Positions 42,735-52,262 of a stretch of DNA of 64,000 nucleotides are shown here, piece after piece (position 1 is the stretch's first letter; each line of letters opens with the position of its first letter). The position numbers and the translations under genes were made by a program. The DNA is from Thermatribacter velox (GTDB taxonomy: Bacteria > Atribacterota > Atribacteria > Atribacterales > Thermatribacteraceae): contig NZ_CP121689.1 in NCBI RefSeq assembly GCF_038396615.1, positions 694,001 through 758,000 on the forward strand, read 5' to 3'. Below the pieces are notes generated by a model. That model was not told where the DNA came from. It made no database searches and saw only the letters and a program-made list of their open reading frames with translations.

Positions 42735-44173
42735 TGAGTTTGGAGATACGTCTTTTTAACACCCTTTCCAGAAGCAAAGAAAAGTTCACTCTTTCCGATA
42801 AGGACTGGGTGGGATTTTATGTTTGTGGTCCAACTGTATATGACTACATTCATATAGGTAATGCCCGGGTTTTTGTGGTGTTCGATTCCTTGAGACGGTT
42901 TTTACGAGAAGTGGGCTATAAAGTTGTTTTTGTGCAGAATTTTACTGATGTAGATGACAAGATTATCAACAAGGCCAATCAACTGAAAGTCTCTTTTATG
43001 GAAGTTGCGGATCGTTTTATAAACGAATACTGGAAAGATGCTGATGCTTTGGGAATCCAGAGAGGGGACTATCATCCTCGAGCTACCGAGCATATCGATG
43101 AGATTATCAACCTAATCAGGATTCTCGAAGAAAAAGGGTTTACCTATCTTGTAGAGGGAGATGTGCTTTTTGATGTTTCACGCTTCCCAGAATATGGAAA
43201 ATTATCTGGTAAAAACTTGGATGAGCTTATAGAGGGAGCAAGGGTGGAGGCACGTTATAGGAAAAGAAACCCAGCGGATTTTGTTCTCTGGAAAGCAGCA
43301 AAACCCGGGGAACCCTTCTGGGAAAGCCCCTGGGGGAGAGGAAGACCCGGGTGGCACATAGAGTGTTCAGCCATGTCGATGAAGTATCTGGGTCCTACTC
43401 TGGATATTCACGCTGGAGGAGCTGATCTGGTGTTTCCACATCATGAGAATGAAATTGCCCAGAGTGAAGCGGCTACGGGCAAACCCTTTGCTCGTTATTT
43501 CTTGCACAATGGGTATTTGACTATTGGGAGCCAGAAAATGTCCAAGTCCCTGGGCAATATAATTAAAGTTCGTGACCTCTTAAAAGCGCATTCTCCCCAA
43601 GTGCTCAGGATAGCTCTTTTTGGGGCTCATTATCGTAGTCCCCTGAGCATGGATGACACTACGCTTGATAATGCCAGGGGTTTTCTTAGTAGAATAAAGA
43701 ACTTTTTGCGTAATTTCTTCTTTATCAAGAGAAATGAATATCGCATCACTCACGAGGAAAATAGAGAAGTGCTTTTACGGGTTGAGGATTTTAAGATGCG
43801 CTTTTTTAATGCTCTTGCCGACGATTTCAATACTCCACAAGCCTTGGGTATTATTGGCGAGTTTGTGCGGTTTGCCAATGAGTATTTACATCCTTCACGG
43901 AGAAAGTGGGATGTTGGCGTGCTCAATGCGATGGAAGTTTTTCTGCAGTCAGTAGATAGAATACTGGGTATAATACCTCTGAATTTAATGGATGAGGAGG
44001 ACAGAGAAGTTATAGAATTGGTTTCTAAACGAGAGGAAGCGAGAAAGGAAAAGAAGTGGCAGGAAGCTGACGCAATAAGAGCGATTTTGAAAGAGAAGGG
44101 ATTTGTGCTTGAAGATACACCCCTGGGGACAAGATGGTATCGTGTCGATGAAAGCGCTTCGGAGGAGTCCTGA
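42734..44173 (+). CDS. cysS: Cysteinyl-tRNA synthetase
   Basis: 479-residue class I synthetase. The zinc Cys in CGPTVYDYIHIGNAR, with HIGN as the HIGH motif, WHIECSAMS and HAGGADLVFPHHENE (zinc ligands), and KMSKSLGN at about residue 265. ATG start with AGGGGAGG. Downstream rlmB starts at its TGA (TGATG). Confidence 0.96.
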   Translation: MSLEIRLFNTLSRSKEKFTLSDKDWVGFYVCGPTVYDYIHIGNARVFVVFDSLRRFLREVGYKVVFVQNFTDVDDKIINKANQLKVSFMEVADRFINEYWKDADALGIQRGDYHPRATEHIDEIINLIRILEEKGFTYLVEGDVLFDVSRFPEYGKLSGKNLDELIEGARVEARYRKRNPADFVLWKAAKPGEPFWESPWGRGRPGWHIECSAMSMKYLGPTLDIHAGGADLVFPHHENEIAQSEAATGKPFARYFLHNGYLTIGSQKMSKSLGNIIKVRDLLKAHSPQVLRIALFGAHYRSPLSMDDTTLDNARGFLSRIKNFLRNFFFIKRNEYRITHEENREVLLRVEDFKMRFFNALADDFNTPQALGIIGEFVRFANEYLHPSRRKWDVGVLNAMEVFLQSVDRILGIIPLNLMDEEDREVIELVSKREEARKEKKWQEADAIRAILKEKGFVLEDTPLGTRWYRVDESASEES

Positions 44174-44925
44174 TGGGAAAAGTTATTTATGGTCGTCATG
44201 CGGTTCTGCAAGCTCTTAATAATCCCCATCGTAGCTTTGAAAAACTGATTTTGTATCGAGGGGTGCAGGGTGAATCCATAGGGAAGATACTGGCTCGTGC
44301 TCAGGCAATGGGAATTGCAATTGAAGTAGTTGAAGATAAAAGGGTTTTTGAGCGCTGGGTTGGGAAGGGCAAAGTTGCTCATCAGGGAGTTCTCCTGTTG
44401 ACTCGTTTGGAAGAACAGTTTACCTGGAGAGATATACTGGAGCAGGTCAGTGGCGACAGAGGCGCCATCGTTGCTTTTCTGGATAGGATTGAAGACCCTC
44501 GCAATCTGGGGGCTCTGGTCCGCACTGCTGCTTTTTTTGGAGCCAGAGGAGTTCTTGTTAGCAAAGCTCAGACGGCTCCTCTTAATTCCAGTGCGCTTAA
44601 AGCAGCGGCAGGAGGGTTTGAAGTTCTACCCGTGGTTCAAGTCAATAATTTTGCGGGAGTTATCAAAGAGTTTAAAGAGGCAGGGGTTTTTATGGTTGGA
44701 CTGGAGGTGGGGGAGGGTCAGCCTCTCTGGGATATTGACGTGCGGGAAGTACCGGTGGCGCTGGTGGTGGGAGGAGAAGATAAGGGTATACGAAAGCTGG
44801 TTCGTTCTCAATGTGATTTTTTAGCTTTCATTCCTTCAGGAGGTAAACTTGCTTCTCTCAATGTTTCTGTGGCCTTTGGGATAGGCATGTATCACCTTTT
44901 CAAGCAGAAGAGGTGCTTACAGTGA
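44173..44925 (+). CDS. rlmB: 23S rRNA 2'-O-methyltransferase of the TrmH/RlmB family
   Basis: 250 residues. An N-terminal L30-like substrate-binding domain (VIYGRHAVLQAL), then a SPOUT methyltransferase knot: FLDRIEDPRNLGALVRTAAFFG, VVGGEDKGIRK and the C-terminal IPSGGKLASLNVSVAFGIGMY (shown as parts). These three motifs are the TrmH signatures. The order cysS-rlmB is common in bacteria. Methylates G2251 in E. coli; target here inferred. Confidence 0.92.
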   Translation: MGKVIYGRHAVLQALNNPHRSFEKLILYRGVQGESIGKILARAQAMGIAIEVVEDKRVFERWVGKGKVAHQGVLLLTRLEEQFTWRDILEQVSGDRGAIVAFLDRIEDPRNLGALVRTAAFFGARGVLVSKAQTAPLNSSALKAAAGGFEVLPVVQVNNFAGVIKEFKEAGVFMVGLEVGEGQPLWDIDVREVPVALVVGGEDKGIRKLVRSQCDFLAFIPSGGKLASLNVSVAFGIGMYHLFKQKRCLQ

Positions 44926-46295
44926 AGCCTGCAAAAGGAGAAATATTTGAAGGAAAAGTGGTGGATTTTGCACTTCCGGAGAGTCAAGGGGTTTTGAAAA
45001 GAGATGGGTTTGTGGTTTTTGTTGGTGGTGTAATTCCTGGTGATGTATGTCGCGTGAAGATTGTTAAGGTAAAGAACAACTTTGCACTTGGCGAACTTGT
45101 AGAGCTGATTGAGCCTGCTGAAGGTAGAGTCGAACCTGTCTGTCCCCATTTCGAAGAAGGATGTGGGGGCTGTAGTTTGCAATTTCTAAGTTACCCTCAA
45201 CAGTTGGCTTTTAAGGAAAAAAGCGCTTTTGACGCTTTGCAACGGGTAGGTAAAATCAGCAGAGAAGAAATAGATTATGAAGGGTTTTTCCCTTCGCCTA
45301 AAGTGTTTGGCTATCGGAACAAGATGGAGTTCAACTTTGGTCCTTCTCAAGAGGGAAAACTTGCTCTGGGTTTACATCCCAAGAAACGATACTGGGAAGT
45401 TCTCGATTTGAAAGTTTGTTATCTAATGGACCACGAGAAAACCGCTCAATTACTGGACTTTTTCCGCGACTTTGCAGTTCGTAACCAGCTCAGCGGGTAT
45501 GATCCGGTTAAAAAAGAAGGCTTTCTGCGTAATTTGCTTATTCGCCGCTCTGAGTCTGAAGCAGAATTTATCGTTGGTTTGGCATCCAGGGAGGGAGCGA
45601 TTCCGAAAACGGAGGAATTAATTCGAGAATTGAAGTCTCTCGTTCCTTCAGTACAGGGGTTGGTCCATATTATCAATAATGCGCCAGCGAGTGCTTTAAT
45701 CTTTGAGAAAAAGCAGCTTCTTTTTGGCAGGGATTTTTTTTACGAACGCATTGGCTCAATACGCTATAAGGTGTCCATTGAGAGCTTTTTTCAGGTTAAT
45801 TCCCCTGGTTGTTATCTGCTTTATGAAAAGGTGAAAGAATATGCCCAGCTGGACCGCAGGCAAAAGGTACTTGACCTTTACTGTGGAAGTGGAGGAATCG
45901 GTCTTTACCTCGCCGACAGTGCATCGAGCGTGTTAGGAGTGGAAGAAAACCCTAAGGCAGTTGAAGATGCCAAGCACAATGCCTGGTTGAATGGGCTGGA
46001 TAACTTTATCTGTGTTTCGGGGCGAGTAGAAAAAATGCTTAGCAGCCTTTCTTCTCAGAAATTTGATTGTGTGGTTCTGGATCCACCTCGTGCGGGTCTT
46101 GATAAAAAAGCAGTGAAAAAAGTCGTCGCACTTGGTGTGCCTTTGATAGTTTATGTTTCCTGTAATATTGGTACCTTCGCCCGCGATGTGCTTTTCTTTA
46201 GAGAGGGTGGTTACCAGCTTAAGAAAATTTGTTTTATCGACCTTTTCCCTCATACCCCGCATTTTGAAACTGTGGCTCTTTTGCTCAAAGCCTGA
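44922..46295 (+). CDS. 23S rRNA (uracil-5-)-methyltransferase, RlmD/RumA type with TRAM domain
   Basis: 457 residues. N-terminal TRAM domain (to about 70), the iron-sulphur motif C-x6-C-x2-C (CPHFEEGCGGC), a later Cys near LKVCYLMD, then the SAM fold (VLDLYCGSGGIGLYLA), DPPRAGLDKK and the catalytic Cys in YVSCNIGTFARD. Closely related to RlmD/RlmCD of 23S rRNA U1939; a tRNA target (TrmA) is less likely given the TRAM. GTG at 44922 with GAAGAGGTG upstream. Confidence 0.9.
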   Translation: MKPAKGEIFEGKVVDFALPESQGVLKRDGFVVFVGGVIPGDVCRVKIVKVKNNFALGELVELIEPAEGRVEPVCPHFEEGCGGCSLQFLSYPQQLAFKEKSAFDALQRVGKISREEIDYEGFFPSPKVFGYRNKMEFNFGPSQEGKLALGLHPKKRYWEVLDLKVCYLMDHEKTAQLLDFFRDFAVRNQLSGYDPVKKEGFLRNLLIRRSESEAEFIVGLASREGAIPKTEELIRELKSLVPSVQGLVHIINNAPASALIFEKKQLLFGRDFFYERIGSIRYKVSIESFFQVNSPGCYLLYEKVKEYAQLDRRQKVLDLYCGSGGIGLYLADSASSVLGVEENPKAVEDAKHNAWLNGLDNFICVSGRVEKMLSSLSSQKFDCVVLDPPRAGLDKKAVKKVVALGVPLIVYVSCNIGTFARDVLFFREGGYQLKKICFIDLFPHTPHFETVALLLKA

Positions 46296-46388
46296 AGTGG
46301 CAACAAATTTTGTTTCTTTTAGTGAAAAAATATTGCAAAAAGCAGATGTAATGCATTAAAGTATTACCAACAGGCAGAGGTGATAACA

Positions 46389-47600
46389 ATGAAGGTTATC
46401 GAAAAAATTAAAAAGGGAAGCAATCTTAAAGCTTTTATAGCTAATAGAGTTTTTCAGCTTCGCGGAGAAGGAGCGTTTGAAGTCCTGGCTCAGGTTACCG
46501 AACTGGAGAAACAGGGCAAAAAAATAATTCACCTGGAAATTGGGCAACCAGACTTTGATACTCCTTACAATGTTAAGCAAACAGCTATTCAGGCCATACA
46601 GGAGGGGCACACGTATTACGTACCTTCAGCAGGTATAGCAGATTTAAGAAAAGCGGTATGTGAGTATATGAAGAGGACCAGAAATATTGAAGTAACACCT
46701 GAAGAAGTTGTTATTATGCCAGGTGCAAAACCAGTGATTTTCTTGAGTTTTTTGATGCTTCTTGAGGAAGGGGACGAGGTTATTTATCCAGACCCGGGTT
46801 TTCCAGCTTATCGTTCGATAATCGATTTTGTCGGTGCCAAAGCAGTTCCCCTTAAGCTAAGGGAAGAAGACGGGTTTAGGGTTAACCCCGATGAAATGAG
46901 AAAATTGATTACTGGCCGCACAAAAATGATTGTTTTAAATTCTCCTCATAATCCTACTGGTTCTGTGTTAACCGAAGAGGAAATGGGAGCTATAGCCCGA
47001 ATTGCACAAGAAGAGGATCTGTTGGTTTTTACTGATGAAGTCTACAGTGAGATTGTTTATGGCAGAAGGCATGTTAGCATTCTGGAATTTCCTGGAATGC
47101 GAGAGCGAACCGTAGTGCTTGATGCCTTTTCCAAAAGCTTTGCAATGACTGGCTGGAGATTGGGATATGCTGTTTTACCCAAGGAATGGGCGGAGTATCT
47201 AACCTTGCTGGCTACTAATTCTTACTCCTGCACCTGTACCTTTACACAAATGGCGGGAGTGGAGGCTCTGCTTCGTGGTGACGAAGCAGTAAAGGCTATG
47301 GTTTCCGAATTTAAGCAGAGAAGAGACTTCTTGATAGAACGTTTGCAGGATATTAAGGGTTTGAGCTTTGTTAGGCCTGAAGGTGCATTTTACTTTTTCC
47401 CAAATATTCGTAGTTTTGGCTTAAGCTCTAAGGAGATGTCGCAGTATCTACTTGAAGAGGCTGGAGTGGCTCTTCTTCCGGGCACCTGTTTTGGAGATTT
47501 TGGCGAAGGGTATTTGAGGATTTCTTATTCCAATTCCCTTGAGAACATTGCGGAAGCTATGGATCGCATTGATAGAGCCTTGCAGAAACTTCGTATTTAG
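46389..47600 (+). CDS. Class I/II pyridoxal-phosphate aminotransferase
   Basis: 403 residues in fold type I. GQPDFDTP near the N-terminus, NSPHNPTGS, FTDEVYSEI and the PLP lysine in DAFSKSFAMTGWRLGY are visible. Resembles aspartate/prephenate and broad-specificity aminotransferases. The ATG at 46389 follows AGAGGTGA. With no hisC in the his operon, this could serve as the histidinol-phosphate aminotransferase, but nothing in the sequence supports that specifically. Confidence 0.9.
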   Translation: MKVIEKIKKGSNLKAFIANRVFQLRGEGAFEVLAQVTELEKQGKKIIHLEIGQPDFDTPYNVKQTAIQAIQEGHTYYVPSAGIADLRKAVCEYMKRTRNIEVTPEEVVIMPGAKPVIFLSFLMLLEEGDEVIYPDPGFPAYRSIIDFVGAKAVPLKLREEDGFRVNPDEMRKLITGRTKMIVLNSPHNPTGSVLTEEEMGAIARIAQEEDLLVFTDEVYSEIVYGRRHVSILEFPGMRERTVVLDAFSKSFAMTGWRLGYAVLPKEWAEYLTLLATNSYSCTCTFTQMAGVEALLRGDEAVKAMVSEFKQRRDFLIERLQDIKGLSFVRPEGAFYFFPNIRSFGLSSKEMSQYLLEEAGVALLPGTCFGDFGEGYLRISYSNSLENIAEAMDRIDRALQKLRI

Positions 47601-47611
47601 GAGGAAGGAAT

Positions 47612-47761
47612 ATGAGGTTGATTTTGACCAATTTCAAGCGAAGAGGGCAGCTGTTGAGCAAAGGAGAAGAGCAGGCGTTGTTGCAAAAAATTATAGACCT
47701 CCTTTATGCTGAAGGGCTTGAGTTTGACCTGAAGGTTGAAGACATTGAAAGCGGTGAATAA
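47612..47761 (+). CDS. Small 49-residue protein, hypothetical
   Basis: ATG preceded by a strong AGGAGGAAGGA site, 11 bp after the aminotransferase stop. The product starts MRLILTNFKRRGQ and has a charged helical middle. No homologue is recognised. The 3' half lies antisense to the end of the DMT transporter gene (overlap 71 bp). The strong ribosome binding site and operon spacing suggest it is real. Confidence 0.55.
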   Translation: MRLILTNFKRRGQLLSKGEEQALLQKIIDLLYAEGLEFDLKVEDIESGE

Positions 47762-48680
47762 ATGTTCTGGACATCTCACAACTCAGAATGCCCCCCAGTA
47801 TTAATACACACCCCGCTATAGTGCGGGGTGTGAACCTTTCTCCCCAGAGAAGACTTGCAAAAAGAGCGGCAAATACTGGCTCAGAAGCGAAAATAAGCGC
47901 CACGTGAGTTGAGGGTGTATGCTTCTGAGCTATCTTTTGAACAATAAAAGCCATTGCTGTAGCAACTATTCCCAAAAATATGACCGCAAGTGGTTGCGCG
48001 AGAAATATTGTGGTAATACTGCCGGTGGTTGTGTTGAATAAGATGCCCAGACTTAAGACAGTCACGATGCTGAATTCCCCAAACGCCATGGAAAAACCGT
48101 TTGCTTTACTGGCAAATTTTTCGACCAATACTATTTGTAAAGCGTAAGCGGATGCTCCAAGCAGAGTTAAGATATCTCCTCGCAACCAGGGTTCGCTCTG
48201 GTTGGTGGCCAGCTCTTGAGGAGTGAGAATTAAAAATAGTCCCAGAGTTGAAAGGGCTACTCCAAAGTAAACGTGAAGCGAGGGTTTGCTTTTTAGTATT
48301 ATCCAGGATATAAAAGGCACCAGAATAACACTGAGACCCGTTATAAATCCAGACCGGGCAGGAGTAGTGAAAACCAATCCCCAGGACTGAAAAGAGTAGC
48401 CGGCGAAGAGAAAAATGCCTGGCAAGAGCCCTCTTTGAAAGCTTTTGAACTCAAACTTTAACTTCGAAAACAGAAGAAGTGTGAAAAGAGCTGCGACAAG
48501 GAATCTTCCAAAAAGTATTTCGGCAACGTGAAAATTAGCAAGTAAATTTTTCATCATCACGAAGGTTACGCCCCATATGGCGCTCACACTGAGTAAGCTC
48601 AGATCTGAGAGTAGTGTTAAAATTCTTTTTTTTGTTTTTAGTTTACTTTGATGTTGCATATCAGTTTTTTCGCCGCACAT
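47691..48680 (-). CDS. EamA/DMT family transporter
   Basis: 329-residue membrane protein with about ten hydrophobic segments as two EamA halves. ALSVS-like AIWGVTFVMMK and FLVAALFTLLLF lie in the first half, and LGASAYALQIVLVEK and FASEPVFAALFASLLWGERFTP in the second. Drug/metabolite exporters or amino-acid exporters belong here; the substrate is unknown. Starts at ATG 48680, or ATG 48659; neither has a strong ribosome binding site. A TATAAT (- strand, 48697-48702) lies just upstream. Confidence 0.85.
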   Translation of the reverse strand: MCGEKTDMQHQSKLKTKKRILTLLSDLSLLSVSAIWGVTFVMMKNLLANFHVAEILFGRFLVAALFTLLLFSKLKFEFKSFQRGLLPGIFLFAGYSFQSWGLVFTTPARSGFITGLSVILVPFISWIILKSKPSLHVYFGVALSTLGLFLILTPQELATNQSEPWLRGDILTLLGASAYALQIVLVEKFASKANGFSMAFGEFSIVTVLSLGILFNTTTGSITTIFLAQPLAVIFLGIVATAMAFIVQKIAQKHTPSTHVALIFASEPVFAALFASLLWGERFTPRTIAGCVLILGGILSCEMSRTFIHRFQCLQPSGQTQALQHKGGL

Positions 48681-48814
48681 GGGTCAAGTTATGTAAATTA
48701 TATCTGAAATGTCTGTTTAGAGGCAGTGGAAAGCTATTCCCAAAAAATTGATGATCCTTGATGCTTTTGGAAAGTTGCTACTAATTGAATGCGCAAAATT
48801 TATAGTTTAGCTGG

Positions 48815-48843
48815 TTGACTTTAGTGCAAAGTTTTCTTACACT
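48815..48843 (+). promoter_or_regulatory. lacI-type gene promoter
   Basis: TTGACT (48815-48820), a 17-bp spacer and TACACT (48838-48843), about 55 bp upstream of the regulator start. Confidence 0.55.
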
Positions 48844-48897
48844 GATTAAAAGTAAAAATTTTTGTCGAAAGTAATCCTGAAAAAAGGATTTTGCCGG

Positions 48898-50022
48898 ATG
48901 TCTAAAAGAGTCACTCTCAAGGATATAGCTGTTGAACTGGGAATTTCTCTGGCTACGGTTAGCAGAGCCCTCAATGGAAAGGGAAGAATCAGTAAAGATT
49001 TGCGCAAAAAGATTATCGAGAAAGCAAAGGAGTTGGGGTACCTTGCCCCCAGAGCGCTGTCTTATAACCGTAAGCTGGACAAGAAGATGGTTGTTCTTTT
49101 CCCTCAGGATGCTTATTTTTGGAGTGCTGTAGAGAATGGGGTCTTTGATGCAATTACTTTTTTGAAAGAATTGGGTATGGAATTCGAAGTATATCGTACC
49201 AAAGGCCACAACCTATCTGAACAGAATCTGATTCTGGAAAATCTTTTGGAAAAACAAAAGTTTGATGCCTTGCTGATAGTGCCTTCGGATCTCACTAAAC
49301 TCGATTATTTTATAAATGCTTTCCATATAAGGGGAATCAAAGTTGCTACCTTTAACGTGGATGCTCCTTTCAGCAAAAGGCTTTTCTATGTTGGTCAGGA
49401 TTACTATGTTGCAGGAAGAATGGCAGGGAAACTTTTTGGGTTATTTCTGGGTAGCAGGAAGGGCAGAATTTGCACTGTAACCACTAATAAGCAGGCTCCT
49501 TCTCATGTTATGAGATGGCAGGGTCTCACCGATTTCATTAATGAAAATAACTTACCCTACGATGCTTCCTGGGTGGTTGAGGTAAAAGACGAGGAAGAAG
49601 CTTTTGAAGTGACTGGTAAATACCTGGTTGATGAGGAAGGCATTGCTGGTGTTTTTATGAGTACTGCTTTTGGTAACTATGGAGTTGGTAGAGCTCTGCA
49701 ACAGGTAAAACCCAGGAAGGAAGTGGTGGTCATCGGTAATGACCTTTCTGAAGAGTGGAAACCGTTCCTGGAAGCAAATCTGATTAACTGTTCTCTTTAT
49801 CAATTTCCATATTTGCAAGGGTTTTTGGGAGTTGTTTTTTTGGCTCTATGTCTTGCCGAGGATTTTTCTCTGGATGTGGAGGTAATCAATTTACCAGTAG
49901 TTCCCCTTTTTCCGGAAAGCGTGAAAGGTTTTGCTCTGGAAGATTTTGAGAAGTTACTTTCTAAGCTTGTTTTGTGGAACAGGGAGTGTTTATTATTTCC
50001 CTCTTTTGAGGCTTTAGGCTAG
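48898..50022 (+). CDS. LacI family transcriptional regulator
   Basis: 374 residues. The N-terminal helix-turn-helix VTLKDIAVELGISLATVSRALNG, with the hinge helix KKIIEKAKELGYLAPRAL, precedes a periplasmic-binding-type sensor domain with Type 1 lobes. The ATG at 48898 follows AAAGGA; an upstream in-frame start at 48862 is unlikely. It heads an operon of a URO-D-like enzyme and a sugar ABC transporter, so it probably represses it in the absence of sugar. Confidence 0.93.
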   Translation: MSKRVTLKDIAVELGISLATVSRALNGKGRISKDLRKKIIEKAKELGYLAPRALSYNRKLDKKMVVLFPQDAYFWSAVENGVFDAITFLKELGMEFEVYRTKGHNLSEQNLILENLLEKQKFDALLIVPSDLTKLDYFINAFHIRGIKVATFNVDAPFSKRLFYVGQDYYVAGRMAGKLFGLFLGSRKGRICTVTTNKQAPSHVMRWQGLTDFINENNLPYDASWVVEVKDEEEAFEVTGKYLVDEEGIAGVFMSTAFGNYGVGRALQQVKPRKEVVVIGNDLSEEWKPFLEANLINCSLYQFPYLQGFLGVVFLALCLAEDFSLDVEVINLPVVPLFPESVKGFALEDFEKLLSKLVLWNRECLLFPSFEALG

Positions 50023-50025
50023 TAA

Positions 50026-51135
50026 ATGGAGGTTATGAGTTTGCTTCCCAAAGAACGAGTATTGATTGCTCTTTCTCATCAGGAACCTGACCGAGTACCT
50101 ATTCAGGCCAGCTTTACTCCCGAGTTTGCTTTGCGGTTGGAACAATACTTGGGATTGCAACCTTCTTCTACTGTGAATCCCCATGGGGGAGAAGAGCATT
50201 TTCTGGAAGGAATTCTCGAGCTTGACATCATTCAGTATGCGGTAGGAATAGCTAATTCTTACTATTTAAGTGATGAAGAGGAATACGTTTGTGAGTGGGG
50301 AATTCGCTGGAAGCGTGTTCCCTATGATACACCATTTGGACGTGGTCATTACACAGAGATTGTCGAGCATCCCCTTGCTGAAGATTCAGCAATTAGACAC
50401 TATGTGCCTCCTGACCCCTGGCGAGAAGAACTTTATATACCCCTCCGCAGCATAAGGGAAAGATTTGGTAAAGAGTATTTCATTTTAGGAGTAACAGTAT
50501 GCACTATCTTTGAAGGAGCTTGGTATTTGAGGGGCATGGATAAATTACTCATGGACATGGTTTTGGATGAAGAAAAAGCTAATGCGGTCCTTGATATTCC
50601 GTTCCATTTTCACCTTGTAGCGGCTAAGAAACTGGTTGAAGAAGGCGTGGATGGCATCTGGTTGGGAGATGATGTGGGTACGCAAAAGGGAATGATGATC
50701 TCTCCAGAACTGTGGCGTAAATACCTGAAGCCTCGCATGGCAACCCTTTGCCAGGAATTAAAGAAGCTCAATCCAAACCTCAAAATTGCTTATCACAGCG
50801 ACGGCAACATTTATCCCATAATTGATGAACTGGTAGAAATTGGGATAGATGTACTCAATCCAGTACAGCCCCGGGCTATGGACCCTGCGCATCTTAAAAG
50901 GAGATATGGTAAAAGGCTTGCTTTTTGGGGAACCATTGATGAGCAGTACACGCTTCCTTTTGGTACTCCAGATGAGGTAAGGAACGAAGTAGTAGAGAGG
51001 CTGAGAACAGTGGCCCCAGGAGGGGGCTTTATCATAGCGCCTACCCACCATGTACAGCTGGATACCCCACTTGAGAATTTCTTTGCCTTTCTGGAGACTG
51101 CTAAGAAAGTGGGAAAGTATCCCATTGAGGTTTAA
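50026..51135 (+). CDS. Uroporphyrinogen decarboxylase family protein (URO-D-like)
   Basis: 369 residues with the URO-D TIM-barrel fold: ERVLIALSHQEPDRVPI at the N-terminus, YHSDGNIYPIIDELVEIGIDVLNPVQ, and the C-terminal GGGFIIAPTHHVQLDTP. No heme genes are nearby. Family members also act as methyltransferases (MtaA/CmuC types). Its place between a LacI repressor and a sugar ABC transporter suggests a sugar-linked reaction, perhaps demethylation of a methyl ether, which is speculative. Start ambiguous among ATG 50026, ATG 50035 and TTG 50041; GGAGGT at 50028-50033 suits the last. Confidence 0.8.
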   Translation: MEVMSLLPKERVLIALSHQEPDRVPIQASFTPEFALRLEQYLGLQPSSTVNPHGGEEHFLEGILELDIIQYAVGIANSYYLSDEEEYVCEWGIRWKRVPYDTPFGRGHYTEIVEHPLAEDSAIRHYVPPDPWREELYIPLRSIRERFGKEYFILGVTVCTIFEGAWYLRGMDKLLMDMVLDEEKANAVLDIPFHFHLVAAKKLVEEGVDGIWLGDDVGTQKGMMISPELWRKYLKPRMATLCQELKKLNPNLKIAYHSDGNIYPIIDELVEIGIDVLNPVQPRAMDPAHLKRRYGKRLAFWGTIDEQYTLPFGTPDEVRNEVVERLRTVAPGGGFIIAPTHHVQLDTPLENFFAFLETAKKVGKYPIEV

Positions 51136-51263
51136 AGGGAGGTGATGGATTTCTTCGAAGGTGGTAAACAGTCAATGTCTGCATGTTGAGCGTGTTTTGG
51201 TGTTGAGTTGTCTGTTGGTGTTCGATTGAGAGTTGGTTAAAGTTTGAAAGGAGGGTTTAGATA

Positions 51264-52262
51264 ATGAAAAAAGTTATTCTTCTGGGAGTAGGAATTCTGC
51301 TGTTGGTTACCTTTTTAGTGTTGGTAGGAAGCCCTGCTTTTGCAGAGGGAAAGCGCTTCGAAGGGATAAGAATTCGTTTCTTCTGTGGTGGACCTCCGGG
51401 TGGTCCTTTTGCAAGTGTTGTGTATCGTGGTGCCAAAGCAGCCGAGGAAGATCTGGGTTGTACTGTTGAGTATGTGTTTTCCGATTGGGATCCCGAAAAG
51501 ATGGTGAATCAGTTTAAAGAAGCTATTGCCTCTAAACCAGATGGTATAGCTATCATGGGTCACCCAGGTGACGATGCATTGGATCCCCTGATCGACCAGG
51601 CCTTTGAACAAGGTATTATCGTGACTTCTCAGAACACCACGCTTCCCAAGGCTGAAGCTAAGTATAAGGCTCGCGGTTTTGGTTATGTTGGTCAAGAGCT
51701 TTACGAATCTGGTTATATGCTTGGTAAAAGTGCTGTAGAAATGTTTGGTCTTAAAGAGGGAGATCGAGCTATGGTTTGGGGATTACTTTCGCAGCCTACT
51801 CGAGGTTTGCGGACTAAGGGAGTTATCGATGCGTTGAAGGAGAAAGGACTGGTTGTTGATTATCTTGAAATTTCTCCTGAAGTAAATGCTGAAGCTCCGC
51901 TGGGTGTTCCCGTGTTCACTGGTTATGTATCTTCGCATCCTGACGTAAAACTGGTAGTGACTGATCACGGAGCTCTTACTGCCACCATGGAAACTTTCTT
52001 CCGGGCGGCAGGCTTAGGACCTGATGATGTGGTTGGTGCTGGGTTTGATCTTTCGCCAGCCACTTTGGAGGCTATCCGCGGTGGATATACAGATTTGGTT
52101 CTGGATCAACAACAGTTCTTGCAAGGATATCTCCCTGTTTTGCAGCTCTGCATGAGTATAAAATATAAATTCTCAGGTTTGCATATTGATACCGGTTCGG
52201 GTTTAATTCATGCTGGTAACGTTGAAGAAATTGCACCTTTAGTGGAGGAGGGAATCCGTTAA
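51264..52262 (+). CDS. Periplasmic sugar-binding protein of ABC transporter
   Basis: 332 residues with a signal peptide (cleavage after SPAFA near residue 27) and two Rossmann-like lobes; EAIASKPDGIAIMGHP and GAGFDLSPATLEAI, DQQQFLQGY are shared with the other binding protein at 11886-12881. Ribose/xylose/inositol group by family. ATG start with AAAGGAGGG. Followed directly by the ATPase gene. Confidence 0.92.
   Translation: MKKVILLGVGILLLVTFLVLVGSPAFAEGKRFEGIRIRFFCGGPPGGPFASVVYRGAKAAEEDLGCTVEYVFSDWDPEKMVNQFKEAIASKPDGIAIMGHPGDDALDPLIDQAFEQGIIVTSQNTTLPKAEAKYKARGFGYVGQELYESGYMLGKSAVEMFGLKEGDRAMVWGLLSQPTRGLRTKGVIDALKEKGLVVDYLEISPEVNAEAPLGVPVFTGYVSSHPDVKLVVTDHGALTATMETFFRAAGLGPDDVVGAGFDLSPATLEAIRGGYTDLVLDQQQFLQGYLPVLQLCMSIKYKFSGLHIDTGSGLIHAGNVEEIAPLVEEGIR

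Noticed and set aside
47807-47832. 10-bp GC-rich inverted repeat with a 6-base loop
   Set aside because: It lies inside the DMT transporter coding sequence, has no T-run after it on either strand, and the codons are part of a conserved-looking segment. It could still act as a weak terminator for the + strand genes.
51136-51263. LacI operator before the binding-protein gene
   Set aside because: I looked for a 14-16 bp palindrome in the gap and saw none. Operators may lie nearer the regulator's own promoter.
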